A stretch of DNA of 5,696 nucleotides from Candidatus Peregrinibacteria bacterium. Lineage in GTDB: Bacteria > Patescibacteriota > Gracilibacteria > UM-FILTER-43-11. A program made the translations under genes and the position numbers. The stretch covers positions 1-5,696 of the forward strand of contig JAUXDO010000080.1 in NCBI GenBank assembly GCA_030618315.1. Direction: 5' to 3'. The notes below the pieces were generated by a model, which saw only the letters and a list, made by a program, of their open reading frames with translations, did no database searches and had not been told where the DNA came from. Shown in pieces: positions 1 through 5,696 of this stretch. Position 1 is the first letter of the stretch. Each line of letters opens with the position of its first letter.

Positions 1-689
1 CAGAGCAAGGCTCGATGGAAATGCAGGGCGAAGTTCAGGAAATGGCCATTGAAAAATTACTCGCCACTTCCTATCCTTTCGACAATATTAAAGAAGTTCC
101 AAAAGGGGTTCGGGGTGCTGATAGTATTCAGACTGTCATCAATTCGCATCAGCAGGAATGTGGAAGCATTGTTTACGAGAGCAAGAACACAAAAAATTTC
201 GCCAACAACTGGATTGACAAACTGAAACAGGACCAAATTACCTGCAAGGCCGACATTGCTGTTTTAGTTACACAAGCCCTGCCGGCTGACATGGACAGGT
301 TTGGTGAAAAAGATGGCGTGTGGATTTGTGGATACCACGAATTAAAAAGCCTCTCTTTTGTTTTAAGGGAAATGCTCATTAGAGCCCATTCCGTTCAGAC
401 CTCCGAAGAAAACAAAGGCGACAAAATGGAATTGCTTTTCAACTATTTAACCGGCAACGAATTTGTCCAAAATATAAAGCGTATTGTTGAGAATTACGAC
501 GGAATGATCGACCAGCTTAATTCAGAAAAGAAAGCCATGTACAAAATCTGGGCCTCCAGGGAAAAACAAATTTGGGTTGTCCAGGAAAATATCTCCACCC
601 TCTTCGGTTCAATAAAGGGCATTGCCGGTAAAGAATTAGACACGGCAAATGTGCTGCAATTATCGGATAGGCGGGTGGAGGAGTCATAA
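1..689 (+). CDS. DUF2130 (COG4487) family protein, C-terminal part; gene truncated by the window start
   Basis: The reading frame is open from base 3 to the TAA at 687-689. Family-like residues (E-Q-G-S) precede the first ATG at base 15, so that ATG is internal and the true start lies upstream. DUF2130 proteins are, from memory, about 400-450 residues with an N-terminal coiled coil; this is the conserved C-terminal half. Counting from the ATG at 15, visible signatures are Q-G-E-V-Q-E (4-9), K-G-V-R-G-A-D (30-36), C-G-S-I-V-Y-E-S-K (49-57), W-I-D-K-L-K (66-71), V-L-V-T-Q-A (83-88), R-F-G-E-K-D-G-V-W-I-C (95-105) and E-N-K-G-D-K-M (132-138), then a helical tail. D36, E55 and K57, with E9 in a preceding helix, resemble a PD-(D/E)XK nuclease site. 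That reading is inference; the family's biochemical role is not established to my knowledge. A 206-base gap separates it from the next gene, so it is probably not in the same tight operon. Family call is firm; function is open. Confidence 0.88.
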   Translation, partial: EQGSMEMQGEVQEMAIEKLLATSYPFDNIKEVPKGVRGADSIQTVINSHQQECGSIVYESKNTKNFANNWIDKLKQDQITCKADIAVLVTQALPADMDRFGEKDGVWICGYHELKSLSFVLREMLIRAHSVQTSEENKGDKMELLFNYLTGNEFVQNIKRIVENYDGMIDQLNSEKKAMYKIWASREKQIWVVQENISTLFGSIKGIAGKELDTANVLQLSDRRVEES

Positions 690-707
690 ATGCATTTTGC
701 TTTTGAC

Positions 708-739
708 TATGTTAGTAGCGATAATATTTGTTAGATTTG
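708..739 (+). promoter_or_regulatory. Candidate Bacteroidetes-type promoter upstream of the DUF262 gene pair
   Basis: TAGATTTG at 732-739 matches the Bacteroidetes primary sigma factor -7 consensus TAnnTTTG exactly. TATG at 708-711 is a 3-of-4 match to the -33 TTTG element, with a 20-base spacer, which is within the usual 19-21. Transcription would start near 745, leaving an untranslated leader of about 150 bases before the gene at 896. In AT-rich DNA such matches arise by chance, so this is a plausible rather than a demonstrated promoter. Confidence 0.35.
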
Positions 740-752
740 CGATGGTTTGCGA
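736..752 (+). repeat. TTTGCGA direct repeat pair, possible operator
   Basis: TTTGCGA occurs at 736-742 and again at 746-752, start-to-start distance exactly 10 bases, about one helical turn. The first copy overlaps the candidate -7 box and the second covers the expected transcription start, a position where a bound repressor would block initiation. The repeats are seen directly; the operator role is inference and a seven-base repeat could be chance. Confidence 0.3.
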
Positions 753-861
753 CCAAGACTATTTTACGGTAAATCACATCTTCTTGCAATCAATTCTTAT
801 GGAATAATTGAAATTTAAAAGGTGATAGAAATTAAATATTCACTGTAAAACAAAAATAACG

Positions 862-894
862 ATGAGCAATTTTCCACCGGAAAAACCCGTTTAG
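862..894 (+). other. Short upstream ORF (10 codons) ending one base before the DUF262-DUF1524 start
   Basis: ATG at 862 opens a frame encoding M-S-N-F-P-P-E-K-P-V and stops at TAG 892-894. The next gene's ATG begins at 896, so a ribosome terminating here would sit on that start codon, the geometry of translational coupling. It could be a leader peptide, the remnant of a lost upstream cistron, or chance. There is no family match I recognise for the peptide. An A-rich stretch (847-859) precedes it, which is typical of Bacteroidota start regions but not diagnostic. Confidence 0.25.
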
Positions 895-895
895 T

Positions 896-2716
896 ATGAC
901 AGACAATAATTTAAGACTAAAAAAAGTAAATGAACTGCTGGATGACAAATATTATGTCCCGGCATATCAGCGTGGATTCCGTTGGACGGAAGACGAAGTA
1001 AAAGCCCTCCTGAAAGATGTTTGGGATTTTCGCGAAAATCCACCAAAACAAGAGGAAGGGGAAGAAAAACCATTTTATTGCCTTCAGCCGATTGTCGTTA
1101 AAGTAAAGCATATCGACAAGGAAGTGTATTGGGAAGTAATTGATGGGCAACAGCGATTAACCACATTACGCATCATCCTGAACTACTTTAACCTTACCGA
1201 GTACAGCAGCAAGCCAAAAAAGCTGTTTGGTATCGATTATCAAACCCGGCCTAACTGTAAGGACTTTTTTAACGACATCGAAAATACCGTTTTGGCGGAA
1301 GAGAACATCGATTTCTCCCATATGCATGAGGCCCATAAAACAATCGACAAATGGTTTACAGCCAAAGAAGTAGATAATGATTCCATCAGGCACGACTTCC
1401 GCTCATCCCTTATCAATGACGTTAAAGTGATCTGGTATGAAACGAAAGACAATTCAGGTAAAAATGAAGATTCTGCTTCAATTGACATATTTACACGCTT
1501 AAACATCGGAAAAATCCCACTCACGAATGCCGAGCTTGTCAAAGCCCTCTTCTTACAAAAAGGAAATTTCCAAAAAGATAAAGCCACATTAAAGCAACTA
1601 CAGATTGCTGCTGAATGGGATGCCATTGAAAAAATGCTGCAAAATGATGCGTTTTGGTTTTTTATTTACAACCCAGACAATCCCATAAAATATGACAACC
1701 GCATCGAATACATTTTCGACCTGATGCAAAACAAAACAAAAGAGCACGAGATCTACCATACCTTTAATAAGTTTCACAAGGAATTTGTGAACAGCAAAAA
1801 AGACAAGTATTCACGACCGGATATTGATACACTTTGGTTAAAAATTAAGAAATACTACCTCAGCTTCGAAGAATGGTATAACGATAAAACAATGTATCAC
1901 CTGATCGGCTTTTTGATAGAGTACGGTTTTGATATCAGAAAGTTAAAGTTAATGTCTCAAAAAAAGACGAAATCTGATTTTAAAATCTGGCTAAAAGAAA
2001 AAATTAAAGAAAGGGTAAGCTATCAGGTTGATGAGCTGAGCTACGGCAATAAAGAAGTAAGAAAAATATTACTCCTTTTCAATATTCAGACCATCCTGGC
2101 TACAGAAAATACTGATATTAAATTCCCCTTTTCACGCTATAAGGATGAAGACTGGGACATTGAACATATCCGGTCTCAAACTGATAAGACAATCGCTGGA
2201 GGCAATCGCAAGGATTGGGTATTGGATGTACTTGAATACTTTACCGGCTTCAGGTTGCATGATACCAAAGAAGATATTGACAAACAAGAGAAAGCCATCA
2301 AATTACTGGAAAACGAAGACGATGTACTAGCAGCAAAATTACTTGAGATGGTACGTGCTGATGAAATTGATGATGAGGAATTTAGCAATCTGTACAACGA
2401 GATAGCGGTGCGCTTTGACGAAAATACTGACTTTGAGAATAAAGACAGCATTGGAAACCTTGCGCTCCTTGATGCAAAAACCAACCGCAGCTACGGCAAT
2501 GCAATGTTCCCGATAAAGCGCAATACCATTATCAAAAATGACATGAATGGAATTTTTGTTCCGCTTTGCACCAAAAATGTTTTTTTGAAATCCTACTCAA
2601 AAAAATTAGGCGAAGTAATGTATTGGGGACAGAATGATACGAATGACTACCTGACTGCAATAAAGGATACATTGAAAGATTATTTACCACCACAAGAAGA
2701 ACAAGATGACAAATAG
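896..2716 (+). CDS. DUF262-DUF1524 (GmrSD/SspE-like) restriction endonuclease
   Basis: This 606-aa cytoplasmic protein has the two-domain layout of GmrSD-type (type IV) and SspE/BrxU restriction enzymes: an N-terminal DUF262 ParB/Srx-like nucleotide-binding domain and a C-terminal DUF1524 HNH-type nuclease. DUF262 signatures are V-P-A-Y-Q-R-G-F-R-W (21-30), the nucleotide-site motif I-D-G-Q-Q-R-L-T-T (82-90) and F-T-R-L-N-I-G-K-I-P-L-T (199-210) followed by E-L-V-K-A-L. A helical middle (about 230-410) leads to DUF1524: D-I-E-H-I (421-425, H424 the likely catalytic histidine), I-G-N-L-A-L-L-D (519-526) and T-N-R-S-Y-G-N...F-P-I-K-R (529-542). All key residues look present, so the nuclease is probably active. 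The ATG at 896 is chosen because the in-frame stop TGA at 863-865 leaves no other standard start and the DUF262 motifs begin at the usual distance. The 3' end overlaps the next gene by 11 bases. In GmrSD and SspE the DUF262 domain couples NTP binding to recognition of modified DNA; the substrate here is unknown. Confidence 0.9.
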   Translation: MTDNNLRLKKVNELLDDKYYVPAYQRGFRWTEDEVKALLKDVWDFRENPPKQEEGEEKPFYCLQPIVVKVKHIDKEVYWEVIDGQQRLTTLRIILNYFNLTEYSSKPKKLFGIDYQTRPNCKDFFNDIENTVLAEENIDFSHMHEAHKTIDKWFTAKEVDNDSIRHDFRSSLINDVKVIWYETKDNSGKNEDSASIDIFTRLNIGKIPLTNAELVKALFLQKGNFQKDKATLKQLQIAAEWDAIEKMLQNDAFWFFIYNPDNPIKYDNRIEYIFDLMQNKTKEHEIYHTFNKFHKEFVNSKKDKYSRPDIDTLWLKIKKYYLSFEEWYNDKTMYHLIGFLIEYGFDIRKLKLMSQKKTKSDFKIWLKEKIKERVSYQVDELSYGNKEVRKILLLFNIQTILATENTDIKFPFSRYKDEDWDIEHIRSQTDKTIAGGNRKDWVLDVLEYFTGFRLHDTKEDIDKQEKAIKLLENEDDVLAAKLLEMVRADEIDDEEFSNLYNEIAVRFDENTDFENKDSIGNLALLDAKTNRSYGNAMFPIKRNTIIKNDMNGIFVPLCTKNVFLKSYSKKLGEVMYWGQNDTNDYLTAIKDTLKDYLPPQEEQDDK

Positions 2717-5228
2717 CGACACAACCATACAATCAGGAGAACGACTAAGCTTTTCCAAACTTTTTATCGAAAAAGGCTACAAAGTAGAGATACCCATCAT
2801 CCAGCGTGATTACGCCCAGGGTAGGAAATCAAAAACTGAAGTAAGGGAAACATTTTTACAAGCCCTCTACGACTATCTTGACGAAGGCAAGCCCAACCGC
2901 GATCTGGATTTTATTTATGGAAGTCTTAAAAAAACCGAAGAAACTTGCTTTATTCCCTTAGACGGACAACAGCGTTTAACCACCTTGTTTCTGTTGCATT
3001 GGTATCTCGCAAACGACTCCGGCAACATGCCCTTTCTTCGCGAATTTTTAGCAACAAAAGATGGGGATTCCTATAAATCTAAATTCACCTACGAAACCCG
3101 TACAAGTTCAAGGGAATTTTGCGATGAGTTAATCTCAAATGAAATTGACTTAGACAATCTACTCCCACCAGACGAAGATGAAGATAACAGCCTTTCCAAA
3201 ACTATTCAGGATCGTGGGTGGTATTATCTTTCCTGGGGAAACGACCCTACCATTCAATCTATGTTAACCATGCTGGATGCCATCCATTCAAAGTTCCATG
3301 GCAAACCTGAGTTTTTTGATCTGCTGATTAACAATGAAAATCCGGTAATCACTTTTCTTTTTCTGAATCTTAAAGATTTTAAGCTGACAGATGACCTGTA
3401 CATAAAAATGAATGCAAGGGGAAAACCCCTCACTACCTTTGAAAATTTCAAAGCTAAATTTGAACAACATATTGGGAACCTGTCCTGGAAAAAGTCAGAC
3501 CAACGTACACTTGCATTTGGTACCGAAGAAAGAATGGCCTATCCAAAGGAATATTTCTCTCATAAAATTGACACCTCATGGGCAAACCTGCTTTGGAATT
3601 ACCGGAATGTTAATGATATTGACAATACCTATGACGATGAGCTCATGAACTTCATCCGTATCATCATGGCCAATGAGTACGCCCTGAATACCAAATCAGA
3701 TAAAGATCAGAATCTTGAATTTCTGATCGGTACTCAGGTCGCAAGAAAGAGGAAAGATTATACTGATAATTTGACCTATCACATGTACGAGCGTTTTGGA
3801 ATCTTGACCGATAGTGCAGTTTCGTATTTGATAAATGCATTAGATAGTTTAAGCAATGGTGAAAAAGAAATTCATAAGTACCTATCTGAAACATTTTACT
3901 TCGATGAAGTGGAAACATTCAAAAGTGTATTAAAACATGATTTAACCCTTCCCCAAAGAGTCCAATTCCATGCTTACCTCAAATTCCTGATTTTTAATAA
4001 AGGAGTTACCAATGGAATCGATCAATGGATGAGGGTTGTCCACAACCTCACTGAGAATACAGTTATTGATGGTGCTGATGAGGTAGCCAGGGCAACTAAG
4101 TCTATTGAAAAGTTGCTTCCGGCAAGCAACAATATTCTTCAATACCTCACAAACAGCAAAAACCAGATTGATTTCTTCCTTGGAAGACAGGTGCAGGAAG
4201 AAAGAATCAAAGCACACCTGATTACTAAATCTGATGACTGGCAAGATACTATAGAAACAATCGAAAAACATGCTTATTTCAAGGGGCAGATTTTATTCCT
4301 CTTTGAATTTTCTGATATTTTGGATTACTATGAAAAACACAAGCATTGTGATTGGAGTAAAGATGAAGATAGCGTGTATCTTGACAGGTTTACTAAATAT
4401 GCAAATAATGTAGCGGCCGTATTTAAAGCCATTGATCCAAGTTCTGCAAGTATTGATTATTTATGGGAAAGAGCAGTGCTTTCGAAGGGTGATTATTTAC
4501 TCAATACATCTGCGTGGCGAAAAAATCTTCTAAGCAGCAGTAAAAACATGAGGGACTACAGTTGGAAAAGATTGCTTCGTTTACCGCCTTCCAGTGCAAA
4601 AGAATCTGATGTCAATTATTGGGAGACAAAAAGGTGTTATATACAGGAAGTTTTCGACGACACTGATTTTGATTTCAAGAATCTGACCCGGTCATTGTCA
4701 AAAATCTGTAAGAAGTTACCAGATGATTGGCGAAAATACTTTGTTTCAAATGCAGGGTTAATCAGATATTGTGAACAGGGATTCATCAGGTACAAATCGG
4801 AAGTTGACATCCTGCTTTTCAAACAATCGCAGCTTAACCATTACCACAGCGAGATGTATACATACGATTTATACTTAAAAGAGCTTACCGATCAGAATTT
4901 GTTTAACCCATTTTCGAAATGCTCCTACTATGCTGTAAAAGGTGGTGATGATACTGCCTGTGCTTACATTCATGGTTGGACATATAAAAAGAAACGTTTC
5001 GAGTTTAATATCTATTTTGACAATGAAGCAAACAAGCCCTTCAAAGTTTGGTTTTGCAAATCAAGAGGTACGAACGAATACGAAAACTATCCTAAAGATG
5101 TCCGCACATCATTAGAATCATTAAAGTATAAATGGATGCCCAAAGAAGGTTACCTGATATCAGCAAAAACAGAAAAAAAAGCTGTTAACTTGATAAAAAA
5201 GCTTTGCTCAGAATTAAACATATTGTAA
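2706..5228 (+). CDS. Large DUF262 protein without DUF1524; partner of the upstream DUF262-DUF1524 enzyme
   Basis: This 840-aa protein carries a DUF262 domain in its first ~260 residues: I-P-I-I-Q-R-D-Y-A-Q-G-R (29-40), D-F-I-Y-G-S (68-73), L-D-G-Q-Q-R-L-T-T-L (85-94) and Y-I-K-M-N-A-R-G-K-P-L-T-T-F-E (232-246). The QRDYAQGR form marks a different DUF262 subfamily from its neighbour. The remaining ~580 residues are mostly helical with W/Y-rich stretches, then an H-Y-H-S-E motif (712-716) and a strand-rich end with H-G-W (756-758) and alternating aromatic residues (about 755-795). I see no I-E-H or HNH/DUF1524 signature, so it is not obviously a nuclease. The start at ATG 2706 overlaps the preceding gene's stop by 11 bases, indicating translational coupling and matched expression. 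It may serve as a sensor, NTPase or DNA-binding partner of the upstream enzyme; this is inferred from gene order only. An hsdR stump starts three bases after its stop, pointing to an ancestral type I restriction operon. Confidence 0.85.
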   Translation: MTNSDTTIQSGERLSFSKLFIEKGYKVEIPIIQRDYAQGRKSKTEVRETFLQALYDYLDEGKPNRDLDFIYGSLKKTEETCFIPLDGQQRLTTLFLLHWYLANDSGNMPFLREFLATKDGDSYKSKFTYETRTSSREFCDELISNEIDLDNLLPPDEDEDNSLSKTIQDRGWYYLSWGNDPTIQSMLTMLDAIHSKFHGKPEFFDLLINNENPVITFLFLNLKDFKLTDDLYIKMNARGKPLTTFENFKAKFEQHIGNLSWKKSDQRTLAFGTEERMAYPKEYFSHKIDTSWANLLWNYRNVNDIDNTYDDELMNFIRIIMANEYALNTKSDKDQNLEFLIGTQVARKRKDYTDNLTYHMYERFGILTDSAVSYLINALDSLSNGEKEIHKYLSETFYFDEVETFKSVLKHDLTLPQRVQFHAYLKFLIFNKGVTNGIDQWMRVVHNLTENTVIDGADEVARATKSIEKLLPASNNILQYLTNSKNQIDFFLGRQVQEERIKAHLITKSDDWQDTIETIEKHAYFKGQILFLFEFSDILDYYEKHKHCDWSKDEDSVYLDRFTKYANNVAAVFKAIDPSSASIDYLWERAVLSKGDYLLNTSAWRKNLLSSSKNMRDYSWKRLLRLPPSSAKESDVNYWETKRCYIQEVFDDTDFDFKNLTRSLSKICKKLPDDWRKYFVSNAGLIRYCEQGFIRYKSEVDILLFKQSQLNHYHSEMYTYDLYLKELTDQNLFNPFSKCSYYAVKGGDDTACAYIHGWTYKKKRFEFNIYFDNEANKPFKVWFCKSRGTNEYENYPKDVRTSLESLKYKWMPKEGYLISAKTEKKAVNLIKKLCSELNIL

Positions 5229-5231
5229 GAA

Positions 5232-5324
5232 ATGAATACCATTGGCAAACCGGAAAGAGAAACCCAAGATAGAGTTATAAAACTATTTAGCGAAAAAATG
5301 GACGACTCTGTGTTAAAACACTAA
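5232..5324 (+). pseudogene. hsdR: N-terminal stump of a type I restriction enzyme R subunit (HsdR)
   Basis: The ATG at 5232 starts M-N-T-I-G-K-P-E-R-E-T-Q-D-R-V-I-K-L-F, the characteristic opening of many HsdR subunits. In intact proteins this is normally followed by a sequence resembling L-G-Y-x-Y-L-G-x-W. Here the similarity ends after about S-E-K (residue 22, near base 5297). It is replaced by eight unrelated residues and a TAA at 5322-5324, giving 30 codons where HsdR normally has about 800-1,000 or more. The helicase and nuclease domains are therefore absent. It lies three bases after the DUF262 gene stop, the spacing of an operon, so the intact gene was probably co-transcribed with the DUF262 pair. 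A single-base frameshift does not explain it, because the sequence after the break is AT-rich and shows no HsdR-like residues in the frames I read. I recognise the N-terminus from memory of the family, not from a search. Confidence 0.7.
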
Positions 5325-5326
5325 CT

Positions 5327-5340
5327 TATTATTAATAATA
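5327..5340. repeat. 14-base perfect AT palindrome (TATTATTAATAATA) in the junction region
   Basis: The sequence reads identically on both strands and lies just after the stop of the hsdR stump, in the AT-rich junction before the next gene. It contains only A and T, so chance formation is fairly likely and it would make a weak hairpin. It has no following T-run and is not a convincing terminator. It could mark a recombination or insertion point, but nothing else in the sequence proves that. Confidence 0.3.
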
Positions 5341-5392
5341 CTTGGCACTTTTTCACAAGCCGAGATTTGTATTTAAATTAAAAAATGAAAAT

Positions 5393-5696
5393 ATGATAAA
5401 CTGGAAAAATGAAATAAATATCATTATTAAAGGAGTTGAAAATACTTTTCAAGCAAATGAACTTGCCTATCTTGCCGTGACTAGTAAAATAGAAAACCCT
5501 CTCAGAGATAAAATTGCATTTGAGTTACATAAAAAATTTGATAAAAAAATTGTTTGTAGAGAATGGACTAATAAATCACAAACTAAAAAAAGAACAGATT
5601 TGTTAGTATTGAATAGTAAAGAAGAAGTCGAATGTATTATTGAATTTAAAGCTCATTCTAATTTGAAGAGTATCGGTCAATGGGGAAAAGCAATGA
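5393..5696 (+). CDS. PD-(D/E)XK nuclease-like protein, N-terminal part; runs off the window end
   Basis: The ATG at 5393 opens a frame that stays open for 101 codons to the window edge, so the gene is cut by the window and not naturally truncated here. The visible part shows a PD-(D/E)XK layout: an amphipathic helix with E44 (A-F-E-L-H-K-K-F, 42-49), R67-T-D69-L-L-V-L, then E-C-I-I-E84-F-K86. D69, E84 and K86 form the D...ExK metal-binding and catalytic set, with E44 the usual helix glutamate. This fold is common in restriction enzymes, transposon and toxin nucleases, and short-patch repair enzymes, so the fold says nuclease but not which kind. GC over 5401-5696 is about 28% by hand count, well below the DUF262 genes, suggesting separate origin. 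The start is set by the short AT-rich leader. An upstream ATG at 5385 gives only M-K-I before a TGA that overlaps this ATG. The nearest neighbour is the hsdR stump. I do not recognise a named family. Confidence 0.72.
   Translation, partial: MINWKNEINIIIKGVENTFQANELAYLAVTSKIENPLRDKIAFELHKKFDKKIVCREWTNKSQTKKRTDLLVLNSKEEVECIIEFKAHSNLKSIGQWGKAM

Noticed and set aside
690..734. 14-codon ORF (M-H-F-A-F-D-Y-V-S-S-D-N-I-C) starting directly after the DUF2130 stop
   Set aside because: Too short, no recognisable similarity, and it runs through the candidate promoter; likely chance.
790..811. Inverted repeat TCAATT...AATTGA that could be a terminator for the DUF2130 gene
   Set aside because: Only six A/T-rich pairs around a 10-base loop and no T-run afterwards; too weak for an intrinsic terminator.
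1240..1626. 128-codon open frame on the minus strand
   Set aside because: Lies wholly within the DUF262-DUF1524 gene, low-complexity serine/phenylalanine composition, no domain recognised; a shadow of the real frame.
2145..2330. 61-codon + strand frame inside the DUF1524 coding part
   Set aside because: Out-of-frame overlap with a strongly conserved domain; no independent coding evidence.
3942..4271. 109-codon open frame on the minus strand
   Set aside because: Antisense shadow inside the second DUF262 gene with no recognisable motif.
4836..4853. H-Y-H-S-E considered as an HNH nuclease site in the second DUF262 protein
   Set aside because: No accompanying I-E-H, G-N-L-x-L-L or N...K-R elements of DUF1524/HNH; kept only as an uncharacterised motif.
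5310..5321. GTGTT/AACAC mini-hairpin as terminator or IS end
   Set aside because: Five-pair arms with a two-base loop inside the stump's 3' end; no T-run and no matching partner repeat elsewhere in the window.
5385..5396. Three-codon ORF (M-K-I) whose TGA overlaps the ATG at 5393
   Set aside because: Such overlaps arise easily in AT-rich sequence; nothing supports a regulatory role.

Overview
This window looks like a fragment of a defence (restriction) island from a Bacteroidota-type genome of moderate-to-low GC. That assignment is an inference. It rests on genes without recognisable Shine-Dalgarno sequences, A-rich leaders, a -7-like TAGATTTG box that fits the Bacteroidetes promoter consensus TAnnTTTG, and the character of the proteins. 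Everything recognisable is on the + strand. There are no RNA genes, CRISPR arrays or complete insertion sequences.

Layout: (1) 1-689 is the 3' part of a DUF2130 (COG4487) gene that begins before the window. Its conserved core carries a D...E-S-K arrangement suggestive of a restriction-endonuclease-like fold. (2) 690-895 is a 206-base AT-rich gap. It holds a candidate promoter (708-739), a pair of TTTGCGA direct repeats spaced one helical turn apart, and a 10-codon upstream ORF whose stop lies one base before the next gene. (3) 896-2716 encodes a 606-aa DUF262-DUF1524 protein, the architecture of the GmrSD, SspE and BrxU modification-dependent restriction enzymes. (4) 2706-5228 overlaps it by 11 bases and encodes an 840-aa DUF262 protein with the NTPase-type motifs but no visible HNH/DUF1524 domain. 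(5) Three bases after its stop, 5232-5324 begins with the typical N-terminus of a type I restriction HsdR subunit, but it leaves the family after about 22 codons and stops after 30. This is a gene stump. (6) 5325-5392 is a very AT-rich junction with a 14-base palindrome. (7) 5393 to the window end is the start of an AT-rich gene (about 28% GC over 5401-5696 by hand count) encoding a PD-(D/E)XK-like nuclease that runs off the window.

Interpretation: the two overlapping DUF262 genes are almost certainly co-expressed and may act as one system, with one partner carrying the nuclease and the other a sensor, NTPase or scaffold. The hsdR stump directly behind them suggests the pair was once embedded in a type I restriction-modification operon just ahead of hsdR. 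A deletion, insertion or recombination then replaced hsdR with foreign AT-rich DNA. Whether the DUF262 pair still works alone, or with an hsdM/hsdS located elsewhere, cannot be seen here.
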